A DNA stretch of 64,000 bases from Gilichinskyi gelida (GCA_038040385.1 JBBPII010000004.1:332575-396574), one strand, 5' to 3'; shown: positions 25,954-37,672, numbered from the stretch's first letter. Notes: generated by a model from the letters alone, not told the origin. Translations and numbers: made by a program.

Positions 25954-26367
25954 TCAGACCCGGCGGCGCTTCGGCGGGCGGCAGCCGTTGTGCGGGATGG
26001 GCGTGACGTCCTTGATCGACTTGATGTCGAGTCCGGACGCGGCCAGGGCGCGGATGGCGGACTCGCGTCCGGCGCCGGGGCCCTTGACCTTCACGTCCAC
26101 CGAGCGGACGCCGTGCTCCTGCGCGAGCTGCGCCGCGTTCTGCGCCGCCACCTGCGCGGCGAACGGCGTCCCCTTGCGGGAGCCCTTGAATCCGATCCGC
26201 CCGGCGCTGGACCAGGAGAGGGTGTTCCCCATCGGATCGGCGATGGCCACGATGGTGTTGTTGAAACTGGCGACGATCGATGCCACGCCGTGCGGCACGT
26301 TCTTCTTTTCTTTCTTCTTCGTTCCGGCGCGGCGCGCGCCTGCCTTCGGTGCTCGTGCAGTTGCCAT
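25954..26367 (-). CDS. rpsK: 30S ribosomal protein S11
   Basis: 137 residues. ATG at 26367 with GGAGA upstream. Shows SFNNTIVAIADPMGN, GFKGSRKGTPFAAQ and the C-terminal PIPHNGCRPPKRRRV. The Lys-rich N-terminal extension of about 12 residues is ordinary for S11. Confidence 0.97.
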   Translation of the reverse strand: MATARAPKAGARRAGTKKKEKKNVPHGVASIVASFNNTIVAIADPMGNTLSWSSAGRIGFKGSRKGTPFAAQVAAQNAAQLAQEHGVRSVDVKVKGPGAGRESAIRALAASGLDIKSIKDVTPIPHNGCRPPKRRRV

Positions 26368-26370
26368 ATC

Positions 26371-26436
26371 GTTCTCCGTTGACCGTTGGCCGTTCGCCGT
26401 CGCCTCTTCGGTCAACGGTCAACGGCCAACAGCGAA

Positions 26437-26437
<1 letters not shown>
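26371..26437. repeat. Heptamer-arm hairpin between rpsM and rpsK (H3)
   Basis: Arms 26371-26399 and 26409-26437, each four 7-base units (GTTCTCC GTTGACC GTTGGCC GTTCGCC on the left), loop of 9 bases. Confidence 0.85.
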
Positions 26438-26820
<383 letters not shown>

Positions 26821-26823
26821 TCT

Positions 26824-26937
26824 TTATCCCTGTCTCTGCTTGTGTTTCGGGTTCTCGCAAATGATGCGGATGACGCCCTGACGGCGCACGATCTTGCACT
26901 TCGCGCAAATCTTCTTGACCGATGAACGTACTTTCAT
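26824..26937 (-). CDS. rpmJ: 50S ribosomal protein L36
   Basis: 37 residues (MKVRSSVKKICAKCKIVRRQ...). Cys11, Cys14, Cys27 and His32 are all present, so it is the zinc-ribbon form. Length is exactly that of the family. Confidence 0.96.
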   Translation of the reverse strand: MKVRSSVKKICAKCKIVRRQGVIRIICENPKHKQRQG

Positions 26938-26949
26938 GACTTTCTCGAC

Positions 26950-27171
26950 TCACTTGTACCGATAGGTGATGCGACCTCGGGTCAGGTCGTACGGCGACAG
27001 CTCGACCAGAACTTTGTCTCCCGGAAGGATGCGGATGAAGTGTTTGCGCATCTTGCCGGAGATGTGCGCCAGCACTTTGTGCTTGTTCTCCAGCTCGACC
27101 TGAAACATCGCGTTCGGCAATGTCTCCAGGACCGTGCCGGTCACTTCAATCGCTTCTTCTTTTTCCGACAT
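26950..27171 (-). CDS. infA: Translation initiation factor IF-1
   Basis: 73 residues, one OB fold (VTGTVLETLPNAMFQVELEN, then GKMRKHFIRILPGDKV and LTRGRITYRYK). The usual place between map and rpmJ. Confidence 0.97.
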   Translation of the reverse strand: MSEKEEAIEVTGTVLETLPNAMFQVELENKHKVLAHISGKMRKHFIRILPGDKVLVELSPYDLTRGRITYRYK

Positions 27172-27178
27172 GCTTCCT

Positions 27179-28003
27179 TTATTTACCTAAAACCATTGGG
27201 CCATTCCCGGTGATGGCTACCGAATACTCGAAATGCGCCGCCAGACTCCCGTCGACGGTCCGCGCGGTCCAACGATCGTTGTCGGTCCGCACGTCCTCGA
27301 TCATCCCGTCCTTGCCGGCCCGCTCGATCCGCGACCGCAGCTTCGGCCCGATCTCGCAGAGCATCGGCTCGATGGCGAAGACCATCCCCTCCCGCAGCTC
27401 GATCCCCCGTCCCCGCTTGCCGTAGTTGTAGACCTGCGGGTCCTCGTGCATCCGGCGCCCGATGCCGTGCCCGACGAAGTTGCGGATGACGTGGAAGCCG
27501 CGCGATTCCGCGTGTTCCTGCACCGCCGCCCCGATGTCGCCCAGGTGGCGGCCGGGACGCATCTCCTCGACCGCCAGGTCGAGGCATTCCTTCGTCGTCT
27601 GCACCAGCTCCTCGGCCCGCGGAGTCGCCTTCCCGACCGGGACGGTGATCGCGGAGTCGCCGACGAAACCATCGAGGATCGACCCGAAGTCGAGCCCGAT
27701 GACGTCGCCGTCCTGCATCCGGGCCCGGTTGGGGATGCCGTGGACGATGACGTCGTTGGTCGAGGCGCAGAGCACCGCCGGGTAGGGCGGAAGGCCCATT
27801 GGCGCGTAGCCCTTGAACGGCGATTTCGCGCCGCGGCGGGCCAGCTCCTCCTCGGCCACAGCATTGAGCTGCGCCGTCGTCGCCCCCGGCTTGGCCATCC
27901 CGCGAAGGATCTCCAGGATCTCCAGGACCACGCGGTTGGCGCGGTCCATGACCGCGATCTCATCGCGGTTCTTGAGGATCGGACCCTTCATCCGGTCGAG
28001 CAT
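27179..28003 (-). CDS. map: Methionine aminopeptidase type I
   Basis: 274 residues. Removes the initiator Met. Metal ligands lie in VIGLDFG, GFVGDSA, FVGHGIGRRMHEDP, FAIEPM and HFEYSV. The ATG overlaps the adk stop as ATGA, indicating translational coupling. Confidence 0.95.
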   Translation of the reverse strand: MLDRMKGPILKNRDEIAVMDRANRVVLEILEILRGMAKPGATTAQLNAVAEEELARRGAKSPFKGYAPMGLPPYPAVLCASTNDVIVHGIPNRARMQDGDVIGLDFGSILDGFVGDSAITVPVGKATPRAEELVQTTKECLDLAVEEMRPGRHLGDIGAAVQEHAESRGFHVIRNFVGHGIGRRMHEDPQVYNYGKRGRGIELREGMVFAIEPMLCEIGPKLRSRIERAGKDGMIEDVRTDNDRWTARTVDGSLAAHFEYSVAITGNGPMVLGK

Positions 28004-28641
28004 CAGTTGAGGGACTTCTCGATTCGTTCAAAGACCTCATCGACGGGACCAACCCCGTCGACTTCACGCAATTTGCTCTTCGACTTGTAAAACGTGGCGA
28101 CCGGAACCGTCTGCCGATGGAATGCTTCCAGCCGTTTGCGAATGGCGGTTTCGTTGTCGTCCGGACGAGCGGTCAGCTCCGCGCCGTCGCGATCGCACAG
28201 CGTATCGTTGGCGGGAGGAGCGGTTTCCAGGTGGTAGATCGCCCCGCAATTCGGACACGAACGGCGAAGCGCGATCCGCTTCACGATGACTTCGTCAGGG
28301 ACCAAAAGTTGAAGAACCCGGAGACCATGGTCACCATTCCCGACGATGGAATCGAGCTTTTCGGCCTGCACCACCGTGCGGGGGAAGCCGTCGAGGATGA
28401 AGCCCTTTCCGGCGTCCGACTTGGACAGCCGGTCGCGGATGATGCCGACCATCAGATCGTCCGGCACCAGCGCGCCGGAGGCCATGATGGGGGCCGCCTC
28501 ACGGCCGAGCTCGGTGCCGTCGGCGATGGCGTCGCGCAACATATCGCCGGTGGAAATGTGCGGCACGCCGTGAAGCGACGCCAGCCGCTTGGCCTGTGTT
28601 CCCTTCCCGCTTCCAGGCGGGCCGATGAAGATCAGCCGCAT
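28003..28641 (-). CDS. adk: Adenylate kinase
   Basis: 212 residues. P-loop GPPGSGKGT (7-15), AMP-binding STGDMLRDAI and LDGFPRT, and a long LID with CPNCGAIYHLE and CDRDG, which is a Cys3-Asp zinc-binding pattern. It sits in the usual position after secY. Confidence 0.97.
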   Translation of the reverse strand: MRLIFIGPPGSGKGTQAKRLASLHGVPHISTGDMLRDAIADGTELGREAAPIMASGALVPDDLMVGIIRDRLSKSDAGKGFILDGFPRTVVQAEKLDSIVGNGDHGLRVLQLLVPDEVIVKRIALRRSCPNCGAIYHLETAPPANDTLCDRDGAELTARPDDNETAIRKRLEAFHRQTVPVATFYKSKSKLREVDGVGPVDEVFERIEKSLN

Positions 28642-28660
28642 CAGCCGCGCGCCCTCCGGC

Positions 28661-28759
28661 CCGTCATGCTGAGCCGCGCAGACGGCGAAGCATCTCCGAA
28701 TGCGACGCAGCGCATTTTGAGATCCTTCCCCCTCGCCTTGCTCGGCGTCAGGATGACGG
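28661..28759. repeat. Palindromic element, CCGTCATnCTGA class
   Basis: Outer arms CCGTCATgCTGA (28661) and TCAGgATGACGG (28748) with an inner hairpin AATGCG...CGCATT. It occupies the 124-base space between secY and adk, unusually long for this operon. Confidence 0.7.
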
Positions 28760-28765
28760 AACGCA

Positions 28766-30175
<1,410 letters not shown>

Positions 30176-30176
30176 C

Positions 30177-30620
30177 TTACGCGATCTCCTGGCAGGAGCC
30201 CCCTGCCGCTTCGATTTGCTTGCGTGCCGACGCCGAGAACTTCGCGGCATGCACGGTCAGCTTCTTGGAGAGCTTGCCGTCGCCCAGGATCTTGATCCCG
30301 TCGTTCCTGCCCTTGACCAGGCCGGCCTTCCGCAGCGTGGCCTCGTCGACGGTGGCGCCGTTGTCGAAACGCTCCAGCTCGGAGACGTTCACCACGGCGT
30401 GCTCTTTCTTGAAGATGTTGGTGAAGCCGCGCTTCGGGAGGCGGCGGTGCAGCGGCATCTGGCCGCCTTCGAATCCGCGCATACGGGAGAATCCGGAGCG
30501 CGACTTCTGCCCCTTCTCACCGCGGCCGGCAGTCTTGCCGTGTCCCGATCCGGGACCGCGGCCGACGCGCTTCTTAGCGTGGCGTGCGCCTTTTTTTGGT
30601 TTGAGATTGCTGAGTTCCAT
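30177..30620 (-). CDS. rplO: 50S ribosomal protein L15
   Basis: 147 residues. MELSNLKPKKGARHAKKRVG and GRGPGSGHGKTAGRGEKGQ mark the basic, Gly-rich N-terminal arm. Followed by GFEGGQMPLHRRLPKRGF. Confidence 0.97.
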   Translation of the reverse strand: MELSNLKPKKGARHAKKRVGRGPGSGHGKTAGRGEKGQKSRSGFSRMRGFEGGQMPLHRRLPKRGFTNIFKKEHAVVNVSELERFDNGATVDEATLRKAGLVKGRNDGIKILGDGKLSKKLTVHAAKFSASARKQIEAAGGSCQEIA

Positions 30621-30625
30621 CGTCG

Positions 30626-30832
30626 TTACTCCACGACTTCGACTAGATGTGGGATTTTCGCGATCATGCCGCGGACGTCCGGCGTGTCGCGGCGCTCGGC
30701 GACGCGGTGCATCTTGCCCAGTCCCAGCGCCTTGAGCGTCTCGCGCATCTCGCGCGGGCATCCGATGCCGCTGCGCACCTGGCGCACGCGGAGAGTCTTG
30801 GCCTTGGCGGCCTGTTTCTTCGCCGGGCTCAT
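30626..30832 (-). CDS. rpmD: 50S ribosomal protein L30
   Basis: 68 residues. RVRQVRSGIGCPREMRETLK then LGLGKMHRVAERRDTPDVRG. The start overlaps the rpsE stop by 4 bases. Confidence 0.96.
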   Translation of the reverse strand: MSPAKKQAAKAKTLRVRQVRSGIGCPREMRETLKALGLGKMHRVAERRDTPDVRGMIAKIPHLVEVVE

Positions 30833-31371
30833 GCCGCACCCTCTTCCTCGGTGCCGCGCAGCGCCAGGTACTGCTTCTCGCTGCGGAGCTGCTCGAGAGC
30901 GTCGAAGGTGGCCTTCACCACGTTGTGGGGGTTGGCCGTGCCGAGCGACTTGGTCAGGATGTTCTGGATGCCTGCCGACTCCAGGATGGCGCGCACCGGA
31001 CCGCCGGCGATGACGCCGGTGCCGTCCGAGGCGGGCTTGAGCAGCACCTTGCCGGCGCCGTAGTGGCCGACCGCGGCGTGCGGGATGGTGGTACCGCTCA
31101 TGGAGATGGAGATCATGTTCTTCTTGGCGATCTCGATCCCCTTCTTGATGGCGGCCGGCACTTCCTTCGCCTTGCCGGAGCCGTAGCCGACGCGGCCCTT
31201 GCCGTCGCCGACGACCACCAGCGCGCTGAAGCTGAAGTTCTTGCCGCCCTTGACGACCTTGGTGACGCGGTTGATGTGGACGACCTTGTCGATCATCCCG
31301 CTCTCGGAACGGTCATCGCTGCGGCGGTCGCCGCGCGGTCCGCCCTGTCCCCGTTGCATTGGACGCTGCAT
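30829..31371 (-). CDS. rpsE: 30S ribosomal protein S5
   Basis: 180 residues. HINRVTKVVKGGKNFSFSAL and VGYGSGKAKEVPAAIKKGIE are the double-stranded RNA-binding domain. GTGVIAGGPVRAILESAGI lies in the C-terminal domain. The N-terminal Arg/Gln-rich extension is about 25 residues. Confidence 0.97.
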   Translation of the reverse strand: MQRPMQRGQGGPRGDRRSDDRSESGMIDKVVHINRVTKVVKGGKNFSFSALVVVGDGKGRVGYGSGKAKEVPAAIKKGIEIAKKNMISISMSGTTIPHAAVGHYGAGKVLLKPASDGTGVIAGGPVRAILESAGIQNILTKSLGTANPHNVVKATFDALEQLRSEKQYLALRGTEEEGAA

Positions 31372-31379
31372 TGGCTCTC

Positions 31380-31739
31380 CTAGAATTTCAGACCGTTTTC
31401 ACGCGCCGCATCCGCGAGCGCCTTGATGTTGCCGTGGTAGAGGTATCCGCCGCGGTCGAAGACCACCTGCGTGACGCCCTTCTCTTTCGCCTTCTTGGCG
31501 ATGAGCGCGCCGAGCGCCTTCGCCGCCGCGGCGTTGGCGCCCTTGGTCGACGAGTCCTTGTCGCGGCTGGAGGCGGAGGCGATCGTCTTGCCGGAGGCGT
31601 CGTCGATCACCTGCGCGTAGATGTGCTTGAGGCTCTTGAACACCGCCAGCCGCGGACGATCCGCCGTGCCGGTGATCTTGCTCCGGATCCGCTCGCGGAC
31701 CCGGCCTCGGGAAACGACTCTTTCTTTTGCCCTGTCCAT
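31380..31739 (-). CDS. rplR: 50S ribosomal protein L18
   Basis: 119 residues. Shows RIRSKITGTADRPRLAVFKS and the C-terminal VFDRGGYLYHGNIKALADAA. L18 binds 5S rRNA. Confidence 0.97.
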   Translation of the reverse strand: MDRAKERVVSRGRVRERIRSKITGTADRPRLAVFKSLKHIYAQVIDDASGKTIASASSRDKDSSTKGANAAAAKALGALIAKKAKEKGVTQVVFDRGGYLYHGNIKALADAARENGLKF

Positions 31740-31741
31740 GA

Positions 31742-32284
31742 TTACTTACCTGCCGCCTTGCCTGCCTTGCGACGAATCACTTCATCGCTGTACTTGACGC
31801 CTTTGCCCTTGTAGGGATCCGGCTTGCGGAGCGAGCGGATCTCGGCCGCGGTCTGTCCGACTTTCTGCTTGTCGATGCCGGTGACCACCACGTGGCCGCT
31901 CTTGGCGTCGACGGTGATCTCGATCCCCTCGGGGATGGCGAAGCGCACCGGGTGCGAGTAGCCGAGCTGGAAGACCACTTCCTTCCCCTTGACCTCGGCG
32001 CGGTAGCCGACGCCGACGATGTCGAGCTCGCGCTTGAAGCCCTCGCTCACACCGCGGACGTTGTTGGCCACCAGGGCGCGAACCAGTCCGTGGAAGGCGC
32101 GGCTCTTCTTCTCTTCGTCGCCGCGGGTGAACGACACGACGTTGTTCTCCACCTTCACGCCGATGCCGGGGACGAGGACGGTGGAGAGGGTGCCTTTCGG
32201 CCCCTTGACGGTCACCGCCTCGCCAACCTGCTTCACCTCGACGCCTTTCGGCAGCTCGATCGGCTTATTTCCAATTCGCGACAT
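31742..32284 (-). CDS. rplF: 50S ribosomal protein L6
   Basis: 180 residues. MSRIGNKPIELPKGVEVK at the start and the conserved PDPYKGKGVKYSDEVIRRK near the end. Two related halves as usual. Confidence 0.97.
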   Translation of the reverse strand: MSRIGNKPIELPKGVEVKQVGEAVTVKGPKGTLSTVLVPGIGVKVENNVVSFTRGDEEKKSRAFHGLVRALVANNVRGVSEGFKRELDIVGVGYRAEVKGKEVVFQLGYSHPVRFAIPEGIEITVDAKSGHVVVTGIDKQKVGQTAAEIRSLRKPDPYKGKGVKYSDEVIRRKAGKAAGK

Positions 32285-32298
32285 GGGAACGTTTCTCC

Positions 32299-32700
32299 TT
32301 ACCAGACCTGGCAGAGGACCTCGCCGCCGACGCCGCTCTTGATGGCTTCGTGGCCGGCCAGCACGCCCTTGGAGGTCGAGACGATGGCCAGGCCGAGGCC
32401 GCCGAGGACCTGCGGGATCTCCTGCTTGTTGCGGTAAACGCGGCGACCGGGACGGGAGATCCGCTCGATGCCATGGATGACCGGCTCGCCCTCGGGCGAG
32501 TACTTCAGGTCGATCCGCAGCGTGGCCTGGATCTTCTCCTTATCGGTGACCGCGTAATTGCGGATGAACCCCTCGGACTTGAGGATCCGGGCGATCTCCA
32601 CTTTGAGTTTCGACGCGGGAAGCTCCACGCGCTCGTGGTGCGACTGAATCCCATTACGGATTCTGGTCAACATGTCTGCTACAGGATCAGTCATCGACAT
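32299..32700 (-). CDS. rpsH: 30S ribosomal protein S8
   Basis: 133 residues. DPVADMLTRIRNGIQSHHE at the N-terminus and STSKGVLAGHEA near the C-terminus. S8 is a likely operon autoregulator in other bacteria. Confidence 0.97.
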   Translation of the reverse strand: MSMTDPVADMLTRIRNGIQSHHERVELPASKLKVEIARILKSEGFIRNYAVTDKEKIQATLRIDLKYSPEGEPVIHGIERISRPGRRVYRNKQEIPQVLGGLGLAIVSTSKGVLAGHEAIKSGVGGEVLCQVW

Positions 32701-32715
32701 ACTTGATTCCTCGTC

Positions 32716-32901
32716 CTACCAGCTCGCCTTGGTCACGCCGGGGATGTATCCGCCGAGCGAGAGCAACCGAAAGCAGATGCGGCAAAGTTGAAATTTACGC
32801 AGGAAGCCGCGCGGGCGCCCGCAGACCTTGCAGCGGTTCTTCTTCCGGGACTTGAATTTCGGCGTCCGCTGCGCCTTGACGATCATTGCCGTTCTTGCCA
32901 T
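32716..32901 (-). CDS. rpsN: 30S ribosomal protein S14 (zinc type)
   Basis: 61 residues. Cys24, Cys27, Cys40 and Cys43 (RCKVCGRP and LCRICFR) make the short zinc-binding S14 form. Confidence 0.96.
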   Translation of the reverse strand: MARTAMIVKAQRTPKFKSRKKNRCKVCGRPRGFLRKFQLCRICFRLLSLGGYIPGVTKASW

Positions 32902-32910
32902 GTGTGTCCT

Positions 32911-33453
32911 TTATCGCCCGAAGGGCATCCCGAGCTCGCGCAACAGAAAGCGCGCCTGCTCGTCGTTCTTCGCCGTGGTGACGATGGTGATGTTCATCCC
33001 CTTGGACTTGTCGACCTTGGCCACGTCGATCTCCGGGAAGATCACGTGGTCGCGGATGCCGAGGGTGTAGTTGCCGCGCCCGTCGAAGGACTTGGTCGGC
33101 ACGCCGCGGAAGTCGCGCACCCGCGGCAGGGCGACGTTGATCAGGCGATCGAGGAACTCGTACATCTTCTCGCCGCGCAGGGTGACCCGCGCGCCGATCG
33201 ATTGCCCCTCGCGCAGTTTGAAGCTGGCGATCGACTTCTTGGCCTTGGTCACCACCGGCTTCTGCCCGGTGATGGTGGCCAGCTCCTCGACGGCGGTGTC
33301 GAGGAGCTTGATGTTCGAGATCGCCTCGCCGACGCCCATGTTCAGGACGACCTTGTCGATCTTCGGCACGGCCATCGGGTTCTTGATGCCGAATTCATCC
33401 TGAATCCGCTTGCGGACTTCTTTCTGGTATCGCTCTTTCAGTCTTGCGGCCAT
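32911..33453 (-). CDS. rplE: 50S ribosomal protein L5
   Basis: 180 residues from the ATG at 33453, which lies 2 bases after the rplX stop with GGAG upstream. Contains KIDKVVLNMGVGEA, LREGQSIGARVTLRGEKMYE and the final GMPFGR. Binds 5S rRNA. Confidence 0.96.
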   Translation of the reverse strand: MAARLKERYQKEVRKRIQDEFGIKNPMAVPKIDKVVLNMGVGEAISNIKLLDTAVEELATITGQKPVVTKAKKSIASFKLREGQSIGARVTLRGEKMYEFLDRLINVALPRVRDFRGVPTKSFDGRGNYTLGIRDHVIFPEIDVAKVDKSKGMNITIVTTAKNDEQARFLLRELGMPFGR

Positions 33454-33455
33454 CG

Positions 33456-33809
33456 CTACATCTCCGTTTTGCACTTCTTGCAGTACCGCGTGCTGCCGCC
33501 CTCGGTGTGATGCTTGCCGGTGCGGGTCGGCTCGCCGCAGCTCGGGCAGACCACCTGGAGCTTGGAGAGCTTGATCGGCGTCTCGCGCTCCAGGATGCCT
33601 CCCTTGACGTTGCGCTGCGGGTTGGCCTTGGTGTGCTTCTTCCCGAGGTTCACCCGCTCCACGATGGCCGTCCCCTTGGCCGGATTCACGCGCAGCACTT
33701 TCCCCTTCTTGCCGCGGTCCTTGCCCGACAGGACGAGGACCGTGTCGTTCTTCTTGACGTGCGGCTTGATGAACGTCTGTTCCTTCAGCTTGACTGTTCT
33801 TCCGTACAT
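33456..33809 (-). CDS. rplX: 50S ribosomal protein L24
   Basis: 117 residues. The KOW motif region is KKNDTVLVLSGKDRGKKGKV. The C-terminus carries a CPSC...CKKC pair (Cys88, 91, 110, 113), a zinc-ribbon tail found only in part of the family. Confidence 0.95.
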   Translation of the reverse strand: MYGRTVKLKEQTFIKPHVKKNDTVLVLSGKDRGKKGKVLRVNPAKGTAIVERVNLGKKHTKANPQRNVKGGILERETPIKLSKLQVVCPSCGEPTRTGKHHTEGGSTRYCKKCKTEM

Positions 33810-33822
33810 TTCCCGTTGTCCC

Positions 33823-34194
33823 TCAGATCACTTCCGGCGCCAGCGAGATGATCTTCATGAACTTCCGCTCGCGCAGCTCGCGGGCCACCGGTCCGAAGAC
33901 GCGGGTGCCCACCGGCTCGTTCTGGTCGTTGATCAGCACGGCCGCGTTGTCGTCGAACTTGATGTACGACCCGTCGCGGCGCCGCAGCTCTTTGACGGTG
34001 CGGACGATGACCGCTCTGACCACCGCCCCCTTCTTGACCGTGCCGTCCGGCGACGCTTCCTTGACCGAGGCGGTGATCACGTCGCCGATGTACGCGTACT
34101 GGCCGGCCGTGGAGCCGCCGCGCATCTTGATGCAGGCGATCTTCTTGGCGCCGGTATTGTCGGCGACGTTCAGGATTGTGCGCATCTGAATCAT
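33823..34194 (-). CDS. rplN: 50S ribosomal protein L14
   Basis: 123 residues, family length. MIQMRTILNVADNTGAKKI and the C-terminal GPVARELRERKFMKIISLAP are standard. Confidence 0.97.
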   Translation of the reverse strand: MIQMRTILNVADNTGAKKIACIKMRGGSTAGQYAYIGDVITASVKEASPDGTVKKGAVVRAVIVRTVKELRRRDGSYIKFDDNAAVLINDQNEPVGTRVFGPVARELRERKFMKIISLAPEVI

Positions 34195-34196
34195 GA

Positions 34197-34466
34197 CTAG
34201 CTCGCCTTCTCCAGGACTTCCTTGACCGCCCAATGTTTTCGCTTCGACAGCGGGCGGGTCTCTTCGATGACCACTCGGTCGCCGACGTTGAGCGGATCGT
34301 TGGCGTGCGCCAGGAACTTGCTGGTCCGCCGGATGTACTTCTGATACATCCCGTGCTTGGTGATGTTCTCCACCGCAACCACCACCGTCTTCTGCATCTT
34401 GTTGGAGACGACCACACCGACTTTGGTGCGCTCGACCGCCTTCTTCTTCGTTTCTTCGGTTGCCAT
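34197..34466 (-). CDS. rpsQ: 30S ribosomal protein S17
   Basis: 89 residues, OB fold. VGVVVSNKMQKTVVVAVENI and GDRVVIEETRPLSKRKHW are diagnostic. Confidence 0.97.
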   Translation of the reverse strand: MATEETKKKAVERTKVGVVVSNKMQKTVVVAVENITKHGMYQKYIRRTSKFLAHANDPLNVGDRVVIEETRPLSKRKHWAVKEVLEKAS

Positions 34467-34469
34467 GGG

Positions 34470-34666
34470 CTACGCCCTCGCCTTTTCGTTCAACAGGGTC
34501 TTGATCCGCGCGATCTCGCGGCGCACCTGGCGCATCCTGGCCGGCGATTCCATCCGGCCGGTGGCGCGCTGGAAGCGCAGCTTGTAAAGCTGCTCGGAGA
34601 GCTCGCGCTCCTTGGTGTGCAGCTCGTCGACGCTCTTCTCGCGCAGTGCGGAAGCCTTGATCGCTT

Positions 34667-34670
<4 letters not shown>
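34470..34670 (-). CDS. rpmC: 50S ribosomal protein L29
   Basis: 66 residues, two helices. LREKSVDELHTKERELSEQL and RQVRREIARIKTLLNEK. Overlaps rplP by 4 bases. Confidence 0.95.
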
Positions 34671-35092
<422 letters not shown>

Positions 35093-35112
35093 GATGTCGT
35101 ATCTCCTGTCAG

Positions 35113-35164
35113 GTGTAGCGGCGGTCGCTTCGGCCGCCGGCGCCCGAAGCGGGCGCCGCTACAC
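35113..35164. repeat. GTGTAG...CTACAC composite palindrome (T2)
   Basis: Arms GTGTAGCGGCG and CGCCGCTACAC hold inner hairpins GGTCG-cttCGGCC and GGCGCCC-gaa-GCGGGCGCC. It sits between rpsC and rplP. Confidence 0.8.
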
Positions 35165-35815
<651 letters not shown>

Positions 35816-35826
35816 GGTAGCCTCCG

Positions 35827-36216
35827 TTACTTCCGTGCGCGGGCCCGGCCCTTGCCGCCGCTCCGCTCGTTGATCGCTTTCACTTCATCCGACACGTGCA
35901 CCGTGACGTGCGCCTGCCGCTTCTGGATCTGGTATGCCCGCCCCATCGGCGCCGGCCGCACCCGCTTCTCGCGCGGCCCTTCGTTGACGTAGATCTTCGC
36001 CACCACCAGGTCGTCGGTGTCGAGGTTCGCTTCCTTGTTCTCCGCGTTGGCCACGGCCGAGCGGACCAGCTTCGCCAGGTCGCGGGCGCACGACTTCCGC
36101 GTGAAGCGGAGGATCTGCAGCGCTTCCTCGACCTTCTTCCCGCGCACCAGGTCGACCACCAGTCGCACCTTCTGCGGCGAGGCTTTCAGGTACTTCAATG
36201 TCGCAGTTGCTTGCAT
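35827..36216 (-). CDS. rplV: 50S ribosomal protein L22
   Basis: 129 residues. LKYLKASPQKVRLVVDLVRG and the exit-tunnel loop region GPREKRVRPAPMGRAYQIQK. Confidence 0.97.
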   Translation of the reverse strand: MQATATLKYLKASPQKVRLVVDLVRGKKVEEALQILRFTRKSCARDLAKLVRSAVANAENKEANLDTDDLVVAKIYVNEGPREKRVRPAPMGRAYQIQKRQAHVTVHVSDEVKAINERSGGKGRARARK

Positions 36217-36228
36217 CGTGGTGACCTC

Positions 36229-36549
36229 TTACTTGCTGGGCGCGGCAGGAGCGGCGGCCGGAACGCCGGCGGGCTTCACCGTCTTCTCCACCTTCTTGCC
36301 GCTGTGCCCCTTGAACGTGCGGGTGAGGGCGAACTCGCCGAGCTTGTGACCGACCATGTTCTCGGAGATGTAGACCGGGACGAACTTGCGGCCGTTGTGC
36401 ACCGCGAGGGTGTGTCCCACCATGTCGGGGACGATGGTCGAGCGGCGCGACCAGGTCTTGATGACCTTCTTGTCGCGCTCGCGATTCATCGCTTCCACCT
36501 TCTTCATGAGGTGGTCGTCAACGAACGGCCCTTTTTTCTGTGAACGCAT
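36229..36549 (-). CDS. rpsS: 30S ribosomal protein S19
   Basis: 106 residues from the ATG at 36549, which shares one base with the rplB stop. MRSQKKGPFVDDHLMKKVEA and ENMVGHKLGEFALTRTFKGH are standard. A Val/Pro/Ala-rich tail of about 14 residues follows. Confidence 0.96.
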   Translation of the reverse strand: MRSQKKGPFVDDHLMKKVEAMNRERDKKVIKTWSRRSTIVPDMVGHTLAVHNGRKFVPVYISENMVGHKLGEFALTRTFKGHSGKKVEKTVKPAGVPAAAPAAPSK

Positions 36550-37373
36550 TACTTGGTTCTCCGCTTGACGATGAACTTCGTGGTGCGCTTGTTTCTGCGC
36601 GTCTTGTAGCCCTTGGCCGGCTGGCCCCACGGCGACACTGGATGGCGTCCGCCCGAGGTCTTTCCTTCACCGCCGCCCAGCGGGTGGTCGACCGGATTCA
36701 TCGACACGCCGCGGTTGTGCGGCTTCTTGCCCATGTGGCGGGTGCGTCCGGCCTTGCCGAGGGAGATGTTCTCGTGCTCGCCGTTGCCGACCTGCCCGAT
36801 GGTGGCGTAGCAGCGGATGTGAACCTTCCGCATCTCGCCGGAGGGGAGGCGGAGGGTGGCCCAATCGGCTTCGCGCGCCATGAGCTGGGCGAACGTTCCG
36901 GCCGAGCGCACCATCTGGCCGCCCTTCCCTTCCTTCAGCTCGATGTTGTGAATGGTCGTGCCGAGGGGGATCTTCGACAGCGGAAGGGAGTTGCCGACCA
37001 GGATGTCGGCCTCGGGGCCGGACGTGATGGTCGATCCGACCGCCAGACCGTCGGGCGCCAGGATGTAGCGCTTCTCGCCGTCCGCGTAGTGCAGAAGAGC
37101 GATGCGCGCCGAGCGGTTCGGGTCGTACTCGATTGCCGCGACCTTGGCCGGGATGCCGTGCTTGTTGCGCTTGAAGTCGATGTCGCGATAGCGCTGCTTG
37201 TGGCCGCCGCCGATGAAGCGCGAGGTGATGCGGCCGCCGGAGTTGCGTCCGCCGGTCTTCGGCTTCCCTTTGGTCAGGGCCTTCTCCGGCCGGGTCTTGG
37301 TGATCGCATCGAACGACGCGTGCGACTGGAACCGGATGCCGGGGCTGGTCGGTTTATAGCTTCTGCTTGCCAT
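36549..37373 (-). CDS. rplB: 50S ribosomal protein L2
   Basis: 274 residues. The C-terminal part MNPVDHPLGGGEGKTSGGRH contains the conserved His of the peptidyl-transferase region. Confidence 0.97.
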   Translation of the reverse strand: MASRSYKPTSPGIRFQSHASFDAITKTRPEKALTKGKPKTGGRNSGGRITSRFIGGGHKQRYRDIDFKRNKHGIPAKVAAIEYDPNRSARIALLHYADGEKRYILAPDGLAVGSTITSGPEADILVGNSLPLSKIPLGTTIHNIELKEGKGGQMVRSAGTFAQLMAREADWATLRLPSGEMRKVHIRCYATIGQVGNGEHENISLGKAGRTRHMGKKPHNRGVSMNPVDHPLGGGEGKTSGGRHPVSPWGQPAKGYKTRRNKRTTKFIVKRRTK

Positions 37374-37378
37374 GGTGT

Positions 37379-37672
37379 TTACACGCCCTCAATGAAGTCG
37401 GGGGCTTTCTCCCCTTCTTTCAATCTCACGTACGCCTTCCGCCAGTCGCGGCGCTTGCCGGAAGAGCGGCCCATCCGCTTGATCTTGCCGCGGACGTTGA
37501 AGAGACGGACTTCGTCGACCTTGACCTTGAACAGCATCTCGACGGCATTCTTGACCTGAATCTTGTTTGCCTTGGGGTCGACCTCGAAGGCGATGACGTT
37601 GGTGCCTTCCTCGCGCATGGTGGTCGACTTCTCCGTCACCAGCGGACGGCGGATGATCTGGTTCGCGTTCAT
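37379..37672 (-). CDS. rplW: 50S ribosomal protein L23
   Basis: 97 residues. IIRRPLVTEKSTTMREEGTN and FNVRGKIKRMGRSSGKRRDW. Sits at the exit tunnel. Overlaps rplD by 4 bases. Confidence 0.97.
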   Translation of the reverse strand: MNANQIIRRPLVTEKSTTMREEGTNVIAFEVDPKANKIQVKNAVEMLFKVKVDEVRLFNVRGKIKRMGRSSGKRRDWRKAYVRLKEGEKAPDFIEGV